Source of the DNA: an uncultured Caryophanales bacterium
GTDB lineage: Bacteria > Bacillota_I > Bacilli_A > Acholeplasmatales > Anaeroplasmataceae
Direction: 5' to 3'
Assembly (NCBI GenBank): GCA_946405105.1
Contig: CAMJFY010000005.1
Location: forward strand, 1-64,000
DNA: 64,000 bases
The notes beneath the pieces are model-generated. The model was not told where the DNA came from. It did not search any database and saw nothing but the letters and a program-made list of their open reading frames with translations. The position numbers and the translations under genes were made by a program. This document shows, piece after piece, positions 51,580 through 61,377 of this stretch (positions are counted from its first letter, which is position 1; every line of letters starts with the position of its first letter).

Positions 51580-53082
51580 TTAATTATTTGTATTTCTATC
51601 CTTAACAACAACATCATGTGCTCCACCTTCAACGATAGATACACTTGATACTAATGTTAATTTAGCATTCTTTTGTAATTCTGGAATAGATAAAACGCCA
51701 CAATTACAGAATGTATGCTTAATCTTAGATAGTGTTACTTGAATGTTATCATGTAATGGACCTGCATAAGGAACATATGAATCAACACCTTCAACGAATG
51801 AAAGCTTTGTTGCTCCACCTAGGTCATATCTTTGCCAGTTTCTAGCTCTTGCAGAACCTTCACCCCAGTATTCCTTCATGTAGCTACCATTTACTAATAC
51901 CTTATTTGTAGGAGATTCATCGAATCTAGCGAAATATCTACCTAACATACAGAAATCAGCACCCATAGCTAATGCTAAAGTAATATGATAATCATGAACG
52001 ATACCACCATCTGAACAGATTGGAACGTATACGCCAGTTTCCTTATAATATTCGTCTCTAGCCTTTGCAACCTCAATTACAGCTGTTGCTTGACCACGAC
52101 CGATACCCTTTGTTTCACGAGTGATACAAATTGATCCTCCACCGATACCAATCTTAATGAAGTCAGCACCTGCATCTGCTAAGAATCTAAATCCTTCAGC
52201 ATCAACAACGTTACCAGCACCAATCTTTACTGTATCACCATATTTTTCTCTTACGAACTTAATAGTTCTTGCTTGCCAAGCTGTATATCCTTCACTTGAG
52301 TCAATACATAAAACATCAGCACCTGCTTCAACTAATGCAGGAATTCTTGTTTCATAATCTCTTGTGTTAATACCAGCTCCAACAATATATCTCTTGTTTG
52401 AATCTAATAATTCATCTGGATTATCCTTATGAGATGAATAATCCTTTCTGAATACGAATGCAACTAATTTTCCAGATTTATCAACAATTGGAAGGCTATT
52501 TAATTTGTGTTCCCAAATAATGTCATTTGCTTCTTTTAGGCTTGTTCCCTCAGGGGCAGTAATTAATTTATCTAAAGGTGTCATGAATGTTGAAACCTTT
52601 GTATTTAAATCCATTCTAGAAACTCTATAATCTCTAGATGAAACAATACCAACTAATTTTCCTGATGGAGTACCATCTGATGTTACTGCAACAGTTGAAT
52701 GTCCAGTTCTATCTTTTAATTCTAATACATCAGATAATGTATTTTCAGGTGATAAATTTGAATCACTTATTACAAAACCAGCCTTATAGCTCTTAACTCT
52801 TCTTACCATTTCAGCTTGATTTTCAATAGTTTGAGATCCGAAAATGAATGAAACTCCACCTTCCTTAGCTAAAGCAATTGCTAGAGTATCATTAGATACA
52901 GATTGCATGATTGCTGAAATAAGTGGGATATTCATTGTAATTGCAGGCTTCTCACCCTTCTTAAATTTAACTAATGGTGTTTGTAAAGAAACTTTTGCTG
53001 GAACACAGTTTTCATCTGTATAACCAGGAACTAATAAATATTCACTAAATGTATGTGATGGTTCATCATAATAAAATGCCAT
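51580..53082 (-). CDS. guaB: Inosine-5'-monophosphate dehydrogenase, Tritrichomonas-like type
   Basis: NAD-dependent enzyme that converts IMP to XMP, the committed step of guanine nucleotide synthesis. 500 residues. A CBS pair (about residues 100-220) is inserted in the barrel. The catalytic Cys is in [13 protein letters not shown], the flap Arg-Tyr pair in NWQRYDLGG, and substrate loops are [11 protein letters not shown] and [12 protein letters not shown]. From memory, the full sequence resembles the IMPDH of the protozoan Tritrichomonas foetus far more than the B. subtilis GuaB, including the N-terminal [11 protein letters not shown] and the C-terminal [21 protein letters not shown] precedes the start. 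It is a single gene; no purine riboswitch is seen in the short leader. Confidence 0.96.
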   Translation of the reverse strand: MAFYYDEPSHTFSEYLLVPGYTDENCVPAKVSLQTPLVKFKKGEKPAITMNIPLISAIMQSVSNDTLAIALAKEGGVSFIFGSQTIENQAEMVRRVKSYKAGFVISDSNLSPENTLSDVLELKDRTGHSTVAVTSDGTPSGKLVGIVSSRDYRVSRMDLNTKVSTFMTPLDKLITAPEGTSLKEANDIIWEHKLNSLPIVDKSGKLVAFVFRKDYSSHKDNPDELLDSNKRYIVGAGINTRDYETRIPALVEAGADVLCIDSSEGYTAWQARTIKFVREKYGDTVKIGAGNVVDAEGFRFLADAGADFIKIGIGGGSICITRETKGIGRGQATAVIEVAKARDEYYKETGVYVPICSDGGIVHDYHITLALAMGADFCMLGRYFARFDESPTNKVLVNGSYMKEYWGEGSARARNWQRYDLGGATKLSFVEGVDSYVPYAGPLHDNIQVTLSKIKHTFCNCGVLSIPELQKNAKLTLVSSVSIVEGGAHDVVVKDRNTNN

Positions 53083-53114
53083 AAAATAGTCCTCCTAAAA
53101 ATATACTTTTGTTT

Positions 53115-53143
53115 ATTTTATCATTATGAGAATAATATTTCAA
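53115..53143 (-). promoter_or_regulatory. Promoter of guaB
   Basis: Minus strand: -35 TTGAAA, 17-base spacer, -10 TAAAAT. Confidence 0.75.
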
Positions 53144-53174
53144 GTGTTATTTTCATTCTTTTTCATAAAATGAA

Positions 53175-53200
53175 AAATAGAAGATTTTACTCTTCTATTT
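53175..53200 (-). terminator. Terminator after the 53199 gene
   Basis: Ten-base stem AAATAGAAGA/TCTTCTATTT with a six-base loop and a T-rich tail on the minus strand. Confidence 0.8.
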
Positions 53201-53798
53201 AATGCTTATATGGTAATTCTGTTGTTATGATTTCATTATTGCTGTTAATATATGTTAATATTAACATTTTATTTTCTTCAATATAATAAAGACTCTCAGT
53301 ACCAACAATATCTTTCTTTAAGATAATATTATCATTAGATAATCTATAATTAACTAAATCTATTTCACCAATCTTATCATAAAATCCCCAAAATAGATTT
53401 TCATAAATGATATATTTCATATCATCTTTCTTCTTATTTCCATAGCCCATAATAAGTAGCTTCTTTTTAGATTCTGTCTTATATGTAAAAGAATAATTAT
53501 TATTCATTCCTTCAACTATTAGGAAGAAAAAAGGTAACATAAATATCATAAAATATAATAATATTGTTAAGATAATACCTTTTCTAGTTAATATTTGTCT
53601 AATTAGAAAATATGTACCAATAATAAATAATATTATACCTACAATTATATAAATAACAAAATTATTACTATTGCCTATTTTTAATGAACCAAATTTAAAA
53701 TATATTTGATATCCATAATTTAAATATAGTGCCATTATTAATAAAAGTGCTATGGCAGATAATAAGGCAATTATAAATATTCTTCTAACTATTTTCAT
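53199..53798 (-). CDS. Membrane protein with three helices, unknown function
   Basis: 199 residues: three hydrophobic segments (about 7-27, 48-68 and 74-96), then a 100-residue beta-rich domain likely outside the cell, with YKTESKKKLLIMGYGNKKKDD at its start. The family is not recognised. Its start overlaps the exoA stop by four bases (ATGA), so it is co-translated with exoA, which may be only a matter of compact packing. Confidence 0.65.
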   Translation of the reverse strand: MKIVRRIFIIALLSAIALLLIMALYLNYGYQIYFKFGSLKIGNSNNFVIYIIVGIILFIIGTYFLIRQILTRKGIILTILLYFMIFMLPFFFLIVEGMNNNYSFTYKTESKKKLLIMGYGNKKKDDMKYIIYENLFWGFYDKIGEIDLVNYRLSNDNIILKKDIVGTESLYYIEENKMLILTYINSNNEIITTELPYKH

Positions 53799-54544
53799 AT
53801 TTCTATTGTCATCTCAACTGGACAATGATCACTTCCGTAAATATCATTTCTAATAACAACATCCTTGATGTTATCTTTAATTCTATTAGATACAATAAAG
53901 TAGTCAATTCTCCATCCTGCGTTATTAGCTCTAGCATTAAATCTATAGCTCCACCATGAATATTCAACCTTTGTAGGATATAGATTTCTATATGTATCAG
54001 TAAATCCAGCATTTAATAATAAAGTCATTTTATCTCTTTCTTCATTAGTAAATCCAGGGTTTCTTGTGTTTGAATCAGGGTTCTTTAAATCTATTCTTTC
54101 ATGTGCTACATTTAAATCTCCACAATAGATTACAGGCTTTTTCTTATCTAAGCTAACTAAATATTCTCTTAAATTATCTTCATAAATCATACGATAATCT
54201 AATCTTTTTAATTCTTCTTTAGAATTAGGAACATATGCATTTACTAAATAAAAGTTATCATATTCTAATGTGATTACTCTTCCTTCATCATTATATAAGC
54301 CATTTATTCCATAAACGACATTTAGTGGCTCTTTCTTAGCATAAATAATAGTTCCACTATAGCCCTTTTTCTCGGCACTAGACATGAATCTATGATATCC
54401 TTCAATATCAATATCAGCTTGTCCCTCTTGCATTTTTGATTCCTGAATGGAAAAGAAATCAGCATTAGATGCATTAAAATAATCATTAAAGCCCTTAGTT
54501 ATACAAGCTCTTAATCCATTTACATTCCATGTAACAAACTTCAT
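53795..54544 (-). CDS. exoA: Exodeoxyribonuclease III / AP endonuclease
   Basis: Cuts DNA at abasic sites and removes 3' blocks in base excision repair. 249 residues of the EEP family. Motifs: FVTWNVNGLRA, IQESKM with the metal-binding Glu, VNAYVPNS, YCGDLNVAHERIDL, WWSYRFNARANNAGWRIDYF and the C-terminal SDHCPVEM. AGGAGG precedes the start. It follows the transketolase terminator. Confidence 0.97.
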   Translation of the reverse strand: MKFVTWNVNGLRACITKGFNDYFNASNADFFSIQESKMQEGQADIDIEGYHRFMSSAEKKGYSGTIIYAKKEPLNVVYGINGLYNDEGRVITLEYDNFYLVNAYVPNSKEELKRLDYRMIYEDNLREYLVSLDKKKPVIYCGDLNVAHERIDLKNPDSNTRNPGFTNEERDKMTLLLNAGFTDTYRNLYPTKVEYSWWSYRFNARANNAGWRIDYFIVSNRIKDNIKDVVIRNDIYGSDHCPVEMTIEI

Positions 54545-54572
54545 TTAAAGTCCTCCTTTTATTAAAATTAAA

Positions 54573-54590
54573 GCAGATATTACTATCTGC
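54573..54590 (-). terminator. Terminator after transketolase
   Basis: Seven-base stem GCAGATA/TATCTGC with a four-base loop, followed by TTTAATTTT on the minus strand. Confidence 0.78.
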
Positions 54591-54598
54591 CTTAAAAA

Positions 54599-56566
54599 TT
54601 ATTTATTTAAAGATTCTTTTACCATTGCTGCAATGTCTTCAGCTCTGAATTTATATGTTTCATGGATATATTTGATTGGCATAGATGCACCAAATTCATC
54701 TAATCCATAAACTTCATCTGCATATTTATACCAAGGCATAGTTGCACCTAATTCTACTGCAATCTTAAGATTCTTCTTAGGTAAAACTTCTTCCTTATAT
54801 TCAGCAGATTGCTTATCAAATAAGAACATTGATGGCATTGAAACAACATTACAATAAATCTTTTCAGCCTCAAGAAGCTTTACAGCATCTAGAGTAATTG
54901 ATAATTCAGATCCACAAGAAATTAAAGTAACCTTTGCATTCTTATTAGATTTATAAACTACATAAGCACCCTTCTTAACACCTTCTGCTGAAGTATCAGC
55001 TAGGTTAGGTAATGCTTGACGTGAAGATGTAACAACAGTTGGGTATGTATTATTGTCAAATGCAAGTAGCATAGCTTCTGCCATTTCTGTTGCGTCAGCT
55101 GGTCTAATTAAATTTGTATTTGGCATACTTCTAAACATTGTTAATTGCTCAACAGGTTGATGTGTAGGACCATCCTCACCAACACAAATTGTATCATGTG
55201 AGAATAAGAATACAGATGGGATTTGCATAATAGCTGCAAGTCTTACTGCTGGCTTTAAATAATCACTGAATACGAAGAATCCAGCACAGAATCCTCTTAA
55301 GCCACCATGTAATGTAATACCATTAACGATAGCTGCCATTGCGTGCTCACGAACACCAAACTTAATATTTCTTCCAAGTGGATTTGATGGACCATAAATT
55401 CCATCAGCACCCTTTACCATTGTAGATGAAGATAGGTCTGCTGAACCACCGATAATATTAGGAAGTTGTGTAGATAAGTAATCAATGAACTTACCCATTT
55501 CCTTTCTTGTTGATTCAGATGAACCAACCTCATATTTAGGCATTTCTGAGAAATCAGGAAGCTTAAAGTCATTGTACATAAACTTTAATAATTCTTCATA
55601 ATCCTCTTTGAAATCTTGGCTATAATCAATTAATGAATCATTCCATTCAGTAGCTGCTTCGCTACCTCTTTCAATAACATTTTCCTTATAGAAATTAATT
55701 ACTGCTTCAGGATATTCTAATACTGGTCCAGAATATTCTAAATTCTTTCTTAATGCTTTAATATCCTCTTCTGGCATTGGCTTACCATGAACTGATGATT
55801 CACCACTATTTGGAGCACCAAAGCCGATTACTGTCTTAACTTCGATGATTGTTGGCTTGCTTGATTGCTTAGCCTTTTTAATAGCTGCATCAATTTCATC
55901 ACAATCATTTCCATCTTTAACTAATAAATAATTCCAATTCATTGATTCAAACTTTTGTTTAGTATTTTCTGAATTTGTTTGATTAACATCTCCATCTAAT
56001 TGAACATCATTTGAATCATATAAAACGATTAGCTTCTTTAAATTTAAATGACCTGCAAGAGATGCTGCTTCCATAGAAATACCCTCTTGTAAATCACCAT
56101 CACCACATAATACATATGTATAGTGATCAATTACGTTAATATTTGATTTATTAAATCTTGCTGCTAAATAATTTTCAGCAAGGGCAAAGCCTACAGATGA
56201 GGCAATACCTTGACCTAGAGGTCCTGTAGTAATTTCAACACCTTGAACATGACCATATTCTGGATGTCCTGGAGTTTTACTTCCCTTTTGACGGAAATTC
56301 TTTAAATCATCTAATGAAACATTAAATCCAGATAAATGTAACATTTCATATAATAATGTTGAACCATGTCCTGCAGATAAAATGAATCTATCTCTATTAA
56401 ACCATTTATCATCCTCAGGATTAATATTGATGTGTCTTGTAAATAATGTATGAGCTATTGGGGCAGCACCTAGAACAATACCAGGATGTCCACTTTTAGC
56501 CTTTGTTATCATTTCAGCACCAACAACTCTTAATGCATTTACACATAAATTATCAATTGAATTCAT
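54599..56566 (-). CDS. tkt: Transketolase
   Basis: Thiamine-diphosphate enzyme that moves two-carbon units in the pentose phosphate pathway. 655 residues. Motifs: AKSGHPGIVLGAAPIAHTLF, DRFILSAGHGSTLLY, the ThDP site YVLCGDGDLQEGISMEAASLAGHL ending in LYDSN, VKTVIGFGAPNSG, FGVREHAMAAIVNG with the catalytic Glu, and HDTICVGEDGPTHQPVEQL. It follows the 57353 gene by 13 bases containing an AGAGG site, so they are co-transcribed. Confidence 0.98.
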   Translation of the reverse strand: MNSIDNLCVNALRVVGAEMITKAKSGHPGIVLGAAPIAHTLFTRHININPEDDKWFNRDRFILSAGHGSTLLYEMLHLSGFNVSLDDLKNFRQKGSKTPGHPEYGHVQGVEITTGPLGQGIASSVGFALAENYLAARFNKSNINVIDHYTYVLCGDGDLQEGISMEAASLAGHLNLKKLIVLYDSNDVQLDGDVNQTNSENTKQKFESMNWNYLLVKDGNDCDEIDAAIKKAKQSSKPTIIEVKTVIGFGAPNSGESSVHGKPMPEEDIKALRKNLEYSGPVLEYPEAVINFYKENVIERGSEAATEWNDSLIDYSQDFKEDYEELLKFMYNDFKLPDFSEMPKYEVGSSESTRKEMGKFIDYLSTQLPNIIGGSADLSSSTMVKGADGIYGPSNPLGRNIKFGVREHAMAAIVNGITLHGGLRGFCAGFFVFSDYLKPAVRLAAIMQIPSVFLFSHDTICVGEDGPTHQPVEQLTMFRSMPNTNLIRPADATEMAEAMLLAFDNNTYPTVVTSSRQALPNLADTSAEGVKKGAYVVYKSNKNAKVTLISCGSELSITLDAVKLLEAEKIYCNVVSMPSMFLFDKQSAEYKEEVLPKKNLKIAVELGATMPWYKYADEVYGLDEFGASMPIKYIHETYKFRAEDIAAMVKESLNK

Positions 56567-56579
56567 ATAAAACCTCTAA

Positions 56580-57353
56580 TTATTCTTCCTTAGTGTCAGT
56601 ATCATTTGATTCTTCTTTAGTCTCATCAGCTAAAGGAGCCTCATTATCATTTGTAGTTTCAGTTTGTTCTTCTTTAGCTTCTGCTTCAGTATTATTTTCT
56701 GTTGCTTCAGCTACTTCTTTATTTTCTTCTGTATTTTCTACAGCTTGATTATCAGCATCTTCTTCATTCTTTGGATATAAATTTTCATAATATTCATCCA
56801 TATATGATTTTTGTGCTTCGATTAATGCATCAAACTTGCTTTCACCTAGATAGTCAATAATTTCTTGTCTAGCCTTAGTGTTTTCGTTTAATACAACCTT
56901 CTTAATTCTCATGTTAACGAAAATCATAGCAATGAACATTACTGCTAATACACCAATGATTACCCAGCTTGTCCAACTAGGCATATATTTTGATAAGAAA
57001 ATAGATAATACGCAGGCAAGTACTGCAATACCCATAAGTGGGTATACAAAATAATTAGAGAACTTCTTAGATATAGCATCTGTAGTATCATAGAAATTTA
57101 CCCAAGTTCTATTTACCTTTGCGCTATATAATTCAGCAACTCTCTTTTGGTAGCCATCTTCTAGGAATAATCTATAATTTACTCCATCAACGCTTGACCA
57201 CACTGCGAATTGTCCTTTTTTCATTACAAATTCTTCTTTTATTCCTTCAAATTGATCCATTGAATATATTTCGATTTTTCTTTCATCGAACTCTTGAACT
57301 TCAATTGGCTCAAGTCCATCTGCGACCGCAAAAAGTTTAGGATTTATTTTCAT
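56580..57353 (-). CDS. Two-helix membrane protein with acidic tail, unknown function
   Basis: 257 residues from ATG 57353 (AAAGG nine bases upstream); the frame is open to 57437 but has no site there. The first 115 residues are a soluble domain ([47 protein letters not shown]). Two membrane segments follow (about 117-137 and 143-163), then a helical part and a low-complexity Glu/Asn/Thr tail of about 50 residues. No known family is recognised. It is followed by tkt on the same transcript and has its own extended -10 promoter. Confidence 0.7.
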   Translation of the reverse strand: MKINPKLFAVADGLEPIEVQEFDERKIEIYSMDQFEGIKEEFVMKKGQFAVWSSVDGVNYRLFLEDGYQKRVAELYSAKVNRTWVNFYDTTDAISKKFSNYFVYPLMGIAVLACVLSIFLSKYMPSWTSWVIIGVLAVMFIAMIFVNMRIKKVVLNENTKARQEIIDYLGESKFDALIEAQKSYMDEYYENLYPKNEEDADNQAVENTEENKEVAEATENNTEAEAKEEQTETTNDNEAPLADETKEESNDTDTKEE

Positions 57354-57393
57354 AAAAAACAACCTTTCTGTGCTTCCAAAAAAACACAAAAGT

Positions 57394-57399
57394 ATTATA
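57394..57399 (-). promoter_or_regulatory. Extended -10 box of the 57353-tkt operon
   Basis: The minus strand reads TGATATAAT, about 45 bases before the start, with a weak TTTCAT/TTTTCA at -35 spacing. Confidence 0.5.
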
Positions 57400-57421
57400 T
57401 CATAACATAATAAAAATGAAA

Positions 57422-57438
57422 AGTGGCAAAATGCCACC
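57422..57438 (-). terminator. Terminator after the cvpA-like gene
   Basis: GGTGGCA, three-base loop, TGCCACT (one G-T pair) on the minus strand, then TTTCATTTTT. Confidence 0.78.
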
Positions 57439-57464
57439 TTTCATAATTTTACATAATTAAATAT

Positions 57465-58166
57465 TTATTTTATAAATATATTTATCAGCATTGCTAAATA
57501 ATTGTTGACTAAAAGGTTCTTTCCAATTCTAAATTGATTAGAATTTAATGCGAGGTCAACCTCTAGCCAATGATTGAAATCCTCTAGTCCTCCATATTTA
57601 TAAACTAAGTCTAGGACAAAGAATATCAAAATTAGAGTAATCGCATATAAAACCAGATATAAAAATATACCAAATATACCATCAATCTTTCTAAATGCTT
57701 CTTTTTGTCTAAGCTTATCAGCAAAAATTTTAACTACTAATAATCCAATTGATAAGATTACAAAAATAATTAAAAATGAAATAATAACTGTTGATTTAAA
57801 TGCTAAAACATCAGCAGTTTCTTCAACTGTCATATTTTTTGCAGGATTTCCAAAAACAAAGGCTATAATAGTTGCGATTGCTGGGTGAATATTAAATGCT
57901 TTTTCTACCGTTACCGCAAACCTAACCTCGAGGTGTCCATCTACTTTCTTTGCCATTTGACTATATAATCCATCATAAATCCATCCTGTGGATTTGAAAA
58001 ATCCGGCAAGCTGAGTACAAAAGAAAATTGAGAACGCAAAAATAACAACTAATCCAACAATCGAAATAGCCTTATTCATAAATCCTCTTAGGTAGCCAAC
58101 CACCATCACAAGTAGTCCGACTACAATTATTAAAATGTCTATTAATCCAGTGATTCCAAAATCCAT
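57465..58166 (-). CDS. cvpA: CvpA family membrane protein
   Basis: 233 residues with four membrane segments. The N-terminal segment is DILIIVVGLLVMVVGYLRGFMNKAISIVG, shown here only in its key pattern: a D, a hydrophobic helix, then GYLRGF, which marks the CvpA/colicin V production family. A non-membrane loop lies between segments 2 and 3. The cellular function of CvpA is not well settled; in enterobacteria it is tied to envelope stress and purine operons. AGGAG precedes the start. It diverges from the aminopeptidase gene. Confidence 0.8.
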   Translation of the reverse strand: MDFGITGLIDILIIVVGLLVMVVGYLRGFMNKAISIVGLVVIFAFSIFFCTQLAGFFKSTGWIYDGLYSQMAKKVDGHLEVRFAVTVEKAFNIHPAIATIIAFVFGNPAKNMTVEETADVLAFKSTVIISFLIIFVILSIGLLVVKIFADKLRQKEAFRKIDGIFGIFLYLVLYAITLILIFFVLDLVYKYGGLEDFNHWLEVDLALNSNQFRIGKNLLVNNYLAMLINIFIK

Positions 58167-58252
58167 AGCCAGACTCCTTTCTTCTACCTAAATTATATAA
58201 TAAATATTAATTATTAACAATTAATATTCTTCTATTATTTCAAAAAATATTA

Positions 58253-58258
58253 TATAAT
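58253..58258 (+). promoter_or_regulatory. -10 box of the aminopeptidase gene
   Basis: TATAAT 16 bases before the start codon used. The leader would be only about 10 bases, so the ribosome-binding site GGTGA lies at the very 5' end. No clear -35. Confidence 0.4.
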
Positions 58259-58274
58259 AAGTATGGTGATTTTT

Positions 58275-60056
58275 ATGGATGAAATTAATCTATTTCAAAA
58301 GAAAATGAGTGACAATTTAATCGATGCTTATATAATTACTTCAAATGATCCTCATTTAAGTGAATATATTAGTGATTATTTTAAAGCTATACAGTTTTTA
58401 ACAGGATTTACAGGTGATGAAGGAACATTAATTATTACAAAGGAAAGAGCCTATTTATGGGTTGAATCAAAATTCTATTTACAAGCTGAAATCCAAACTG
58501 AAAATGCTAAAGTTGATATTATGAAATCTGGCCATGCAGGAGTTCCTACTCCTATGGAGCTATTGAAAGATTATTTCAGTAAAGATAATAATAAAACATT
58601 AGGATTTGATAGTAAATTAGTTTCAACAGAAAAGGTTAAAAAATTATTTGAAGAGCTACCTAATGTTATCATTAATAAAAACACTGATATTATTAATGTT
58701 ATTTGGGATAAAAGACCTAATCTTCCTTTCTCATTAGTATATAAGCTTTCTGAATTTTTCTCAGGAAGAAAATATAAAGATAAATTAAATGATATCTTAG
58801 AACAAATGAAAGATGATTTAATTGATATGCATATTATTACTTCTCTTGAGGATCAAGCATGGCTATATAACTTAAGAGGAAATGATATCAATCATAATCC
58901 AGTTTTCTTAAGCTATACAGTTATAACACCTGAAGAAACTACATTATTCATTAACACAAAGAAAATTGATAATACAATTGATAAATATTTAAAGGCTGAA
59001 AACATCAAGGTTAGAGAATATTCTGAATTTTATGAATATTTAAAATATGTAAAGAATAAAAAGATTTTAATTGATTTAGATAGAACTAATTATGAAATTT
59101 TCGAAACATTAAATTTAAGACAAAATGTATTAGTTAATAAGCCTAATCCTTCTACTTTACTAAAAGCAATTAAAAATAAGGCGGAAATAAAGAATTTAAA
59201 AATAGCTCATCAAAAGGATGGAGTTGCGTTAACTAAGCTAATGTATTACTTTAAGAAAAACCTTAGCAAAGGTGAATTAACTGAAATGTCAGTAGCTGAA
59301 CAGCTAGAGGAATACAAAAAGAAAATTAAAGGATATATTGATTCATCATTTGAAACAATATCAGCATTTAATGGTCATGCATCTATGATTCATTATTCTC
59401 CTACTAATGAAACAAATTCAAAAATAACAGGTAATGGATTATTATTACTAGATAGTGGTTCTCATTATATGGAAGGTACAACAGATGTAACAAGAACATT
59501 TGTTGTTGGAAAGCTTAACGATAAAATGAAAACCCAATTCACTACAGTATTAAAAGCTATGATAGCCTTGAATCGAGCAATATTCCTAAAAGGAACAACC
59601 GGATTAAACCTAGATATTTTAGCTAGAGAGCCAATTTGGAGTATTGGAATGGATTATAAATGTAAAACCGGACATGGAGTCGGATATTTATTATCAATCC
59701 ATGAGGGACCTAACAACTTCTATTGGAAACAAGATGATAAATATAGAGCTCAAGAGATATTACCTGGTATGGTAACAACAAACGAGCCTGGTATTTATGT
59801 TGATGGAAGCTATGGTATCAGAATAGAAAATGAATTATTATGTGTAGAAAAGAATAAAACTGAATTTGGTGAATTCTATGGATTTGAAACATTAACATTA
59901 TGTCCTATTGATTTAGACGCTATTAAGGTTTCAATTTTAACCAAGGAAGAAAAAGAATGGTTAAATGATTATCATCAAAGAGTTTATGATGAAATTTCTC
60001 CTTCTTTAAATGAAGAAGAAAAAGAATGGCTACAAGAATATACAAAAAAAATCTAA
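58275..60056 (+). CDS. pepP: Xaa-Pro aminopeptidase (three-domain aminopeptidase P)
   Basis: Metalloprotease that removes an N-terminal residue before proline. I start at ATG 58275 (593 residues), which has GGTGA upstream. Two creatinase-like N-terminal domains (about 1-130 and 140-290) precede the pita-bread catalytic domain. Metal ligands are all present: Asp in LLLDSGSHY, Asp in GTTDVTRTF, His in KTGHGVGYLLSIHEGP, Glu in TTNEPGIYVDG, and Glu in RIENELL. The three-domain size matches the eukaryotic XPNPEP1-like type also found in Bacteroidetes and Bacillota. It is cytoplasmic (no signal peptide). A terminator follows. Confidence 0.95.
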   Translation: MDEINLFQKKMSDNLIDAYIITSNDPHLSEYISDYFKAIQFLTGFTGDEGTLIITKERAYLWVESKFYLQAEIQTENAKVDIMKSGHAGVPTPMELLKDYFSKDNNKTLGFDSKLVSTEKVKKLFEELPNVIINKNTDIINVIWDKRPNLPFSLVYKLSEFFSGRKYKDKLNDILEQMKDDLIDMHIITSLEDQAWLYNLRGNDINHNPVFLSYTVITPEETTLFINTKKIDNTIDKYLKAENIKVREYSEFYEYLKYVKNKKILIDLDRTNYEIFETLNLRQNVLVNKPNPSTLLKAIKNKAEIKNLKIAHQKDGVALTKLMYYFKKNLSKGELTEMSVAEQLEEYKKKIKGYIDSSFETISAFNGHASMIHYSPTNETNSKITGNGLLLLDSGSHYMEGTTDVTRTFVVGKLNDKMKTQFTTVLKAMIALNRAIFLKGTTGLNLDILAREPIWSIGMDYKCKTGHGVGYLLSIHEGPNNFYWKQDDKYRAQEILPGMVTTNEPGIYVDGSYGIRIENELLCVEKNKTEFGEFYGFETLTLCPIDLDAIKVSILTKEEKEWLNDYHQRVYDEISPSLNEEEKEWLQEYTKKI

Positions 60057-60076
60057 CCATTTGGTTAGACTTTTTT
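60052..60076. terminator. Bidirectional terminator after pepP
   Basis: Stem TCTAACC/GGTTAGA with loop ATTT, followed by CTTTTTTTA on the plus strand and a T run on the minus strand. Confidence 0.85.
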
Positions 60077-61377
60077 TATGCTTCATACATTGTAATCTTA
60101 CTAAATATATTATTCTTCTTACATTTTTTAGCCATATTTTTAATTTTATTTTTATATGAGCTATTATTTAATGCTACTTCTGTTTTTCTATATGATTTAT
60201 AAGTAGTATTTGATCCTATTCCTATTAAGCTTGCGGCAAGCTCATTATTTATATCTGGATAATAATAATTAATATATCTAGCATCATATATTATCTTTTT
60301 ATTAATATTATTAGCTTCTACTTCTTTATAATATCCATAAGCTAGCTTTTTTACTGATTCATCACTAATATCATATGGGATTGTATAATCAATCCATATT
60401 TGGGTTTCACTATATGTTTTTGTATAACATTCTTCACTTAAATATTTAAGCTTTTTAACAACCTCTGCAGTTTCAAAGAATGATTTACCAGTTTCTAGTG
60501 ATAGCTGATTTATAGCATCTTCTAGCATATAGCTTGTATATTTTGATTTAACATTTAAAATAATATATTTATCTGTTAATTCAAAGCTATTATCATATAG
60601 CTCTTTATAATCTTCATTATAGAATGTATTAGGAATATTATAATCAAAAATATAAGATGTATTTACAAATGTTGATAAAGAATATGAATATCTCTTTCCA
60701 TTTGAATCATATCCATAATATGTTTTATCTATATCATCATTATTAGCTTTTTGATCAACATATTGATAAATTTTTGAATTTGATGATGTAGAATTTTTTA
60801 TAGTTTTATCATTTATTTTTTCTTTTTCTTTTTTTATTGTATATCTTCCTGATGCTGTAGAATAATCAACATTTGAAGAATATTCTTCTCCTGCAAAACC
60901 AGTCTCATTATATGAATAATTATCTTTATTATAAGAATCATATGAAACAGATGATTTTGTTGAATAAATACCTTTATAATAAAAATCAATATTAGATCCT
61001 TTTATTTCTCCACTTTCTCGTTTGAAATAAGAATCATATGATTCATCTTTAGAATGAGTTTCATTATAATTTTTAAATAATTGATTATTATATACAAAAT
61101 TATTTCCTTTAAATGATGCTTTAGAATTAATTATTTTTTTATAACCAAATTCATTATTAGATGCTAATTCTAGATAAGTGAATTGTAGCTTATTAAATAC
61201 ATCATCAAAGGAATCAGATTTATTAATCTCTATATTTTCTACAATCTTGTTAGGATTCATATATTTGAAATTAACGTTATCAACAGATTTACCCTTTGAA
61301 GGTGCTTTAATTCCACTAGCACATGAAGTAATTAAAAGGATTGAAGAAATACCAATAATATTTAATATCTTTTTCAT
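60076..61377 (-). CDS. Lipoprotein, unknown function
   Basis: 433 residues. The signal peptide ends in lipobox LITSC (Cys about residue 19). The mature protein is rich in Tyr, Ser, Asn and Lys, with many short beta-like strands (GSNIDFYYKGIYSTKSSVSY and similar) and a C-terminal stretch of helical, basic sequence (SSYKNKIKNMAKKCKKNN). No family is recognised. The start overlaps the HD-GYP stop by four bases (ATGA), so the two are coupled. AAAGGAG precedes the start. Confidence 0.7.
   Translation of the reverse strand: MKKILNIIGISSILLITSCASGIKAPSKGKSVDNVNFKYMNPNKIVENIEINKSDSFDDVFNKLQFTYLELASNNEFGYKKIINSKASFKGNNFVYNNQLFKNYNETHSKDESYDSYFKRESGEIKGSNIDFYYKGIYSTKSSVSYDSYNKDNYSYNETGFAGEEYSSNVDYSTASGRYTIKKEKEKINDKTIKNSTSSNSKIYQYVDQKANNDDIDKTYYGYDSNGKRYSYSLSTFVNTSYIFDYNIPNTFYNEDYKELYDNSFELTDKYIILNVKSKYTSYMLEDAINQLSLETGKSFFETAEVVKKLKYLSEECYTKTYSETQIWIDYTIPYDISDESVKKLAYGYYKEVEANNINKKIIYDARYINYYYPDINNELAASLIGIGSNTTYKSYRKTEVALNNSSYKNKIKNMAKKCKKNNIFSKITMYEA

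Noticed and set aside
53083-53198. Purine or guanine riboswitch before guaB
   Set aside because: Promoter at 53115-53143 leaves a leader of about 25 bases; no conserved aptamer seen.
56580-56760. Glu/Thr/Asn-rich tail of the 57353 gene product as a repeat domain
   Set aside because: No period can be defined; it is simple low complexity like the tail of the 43361 gene product.
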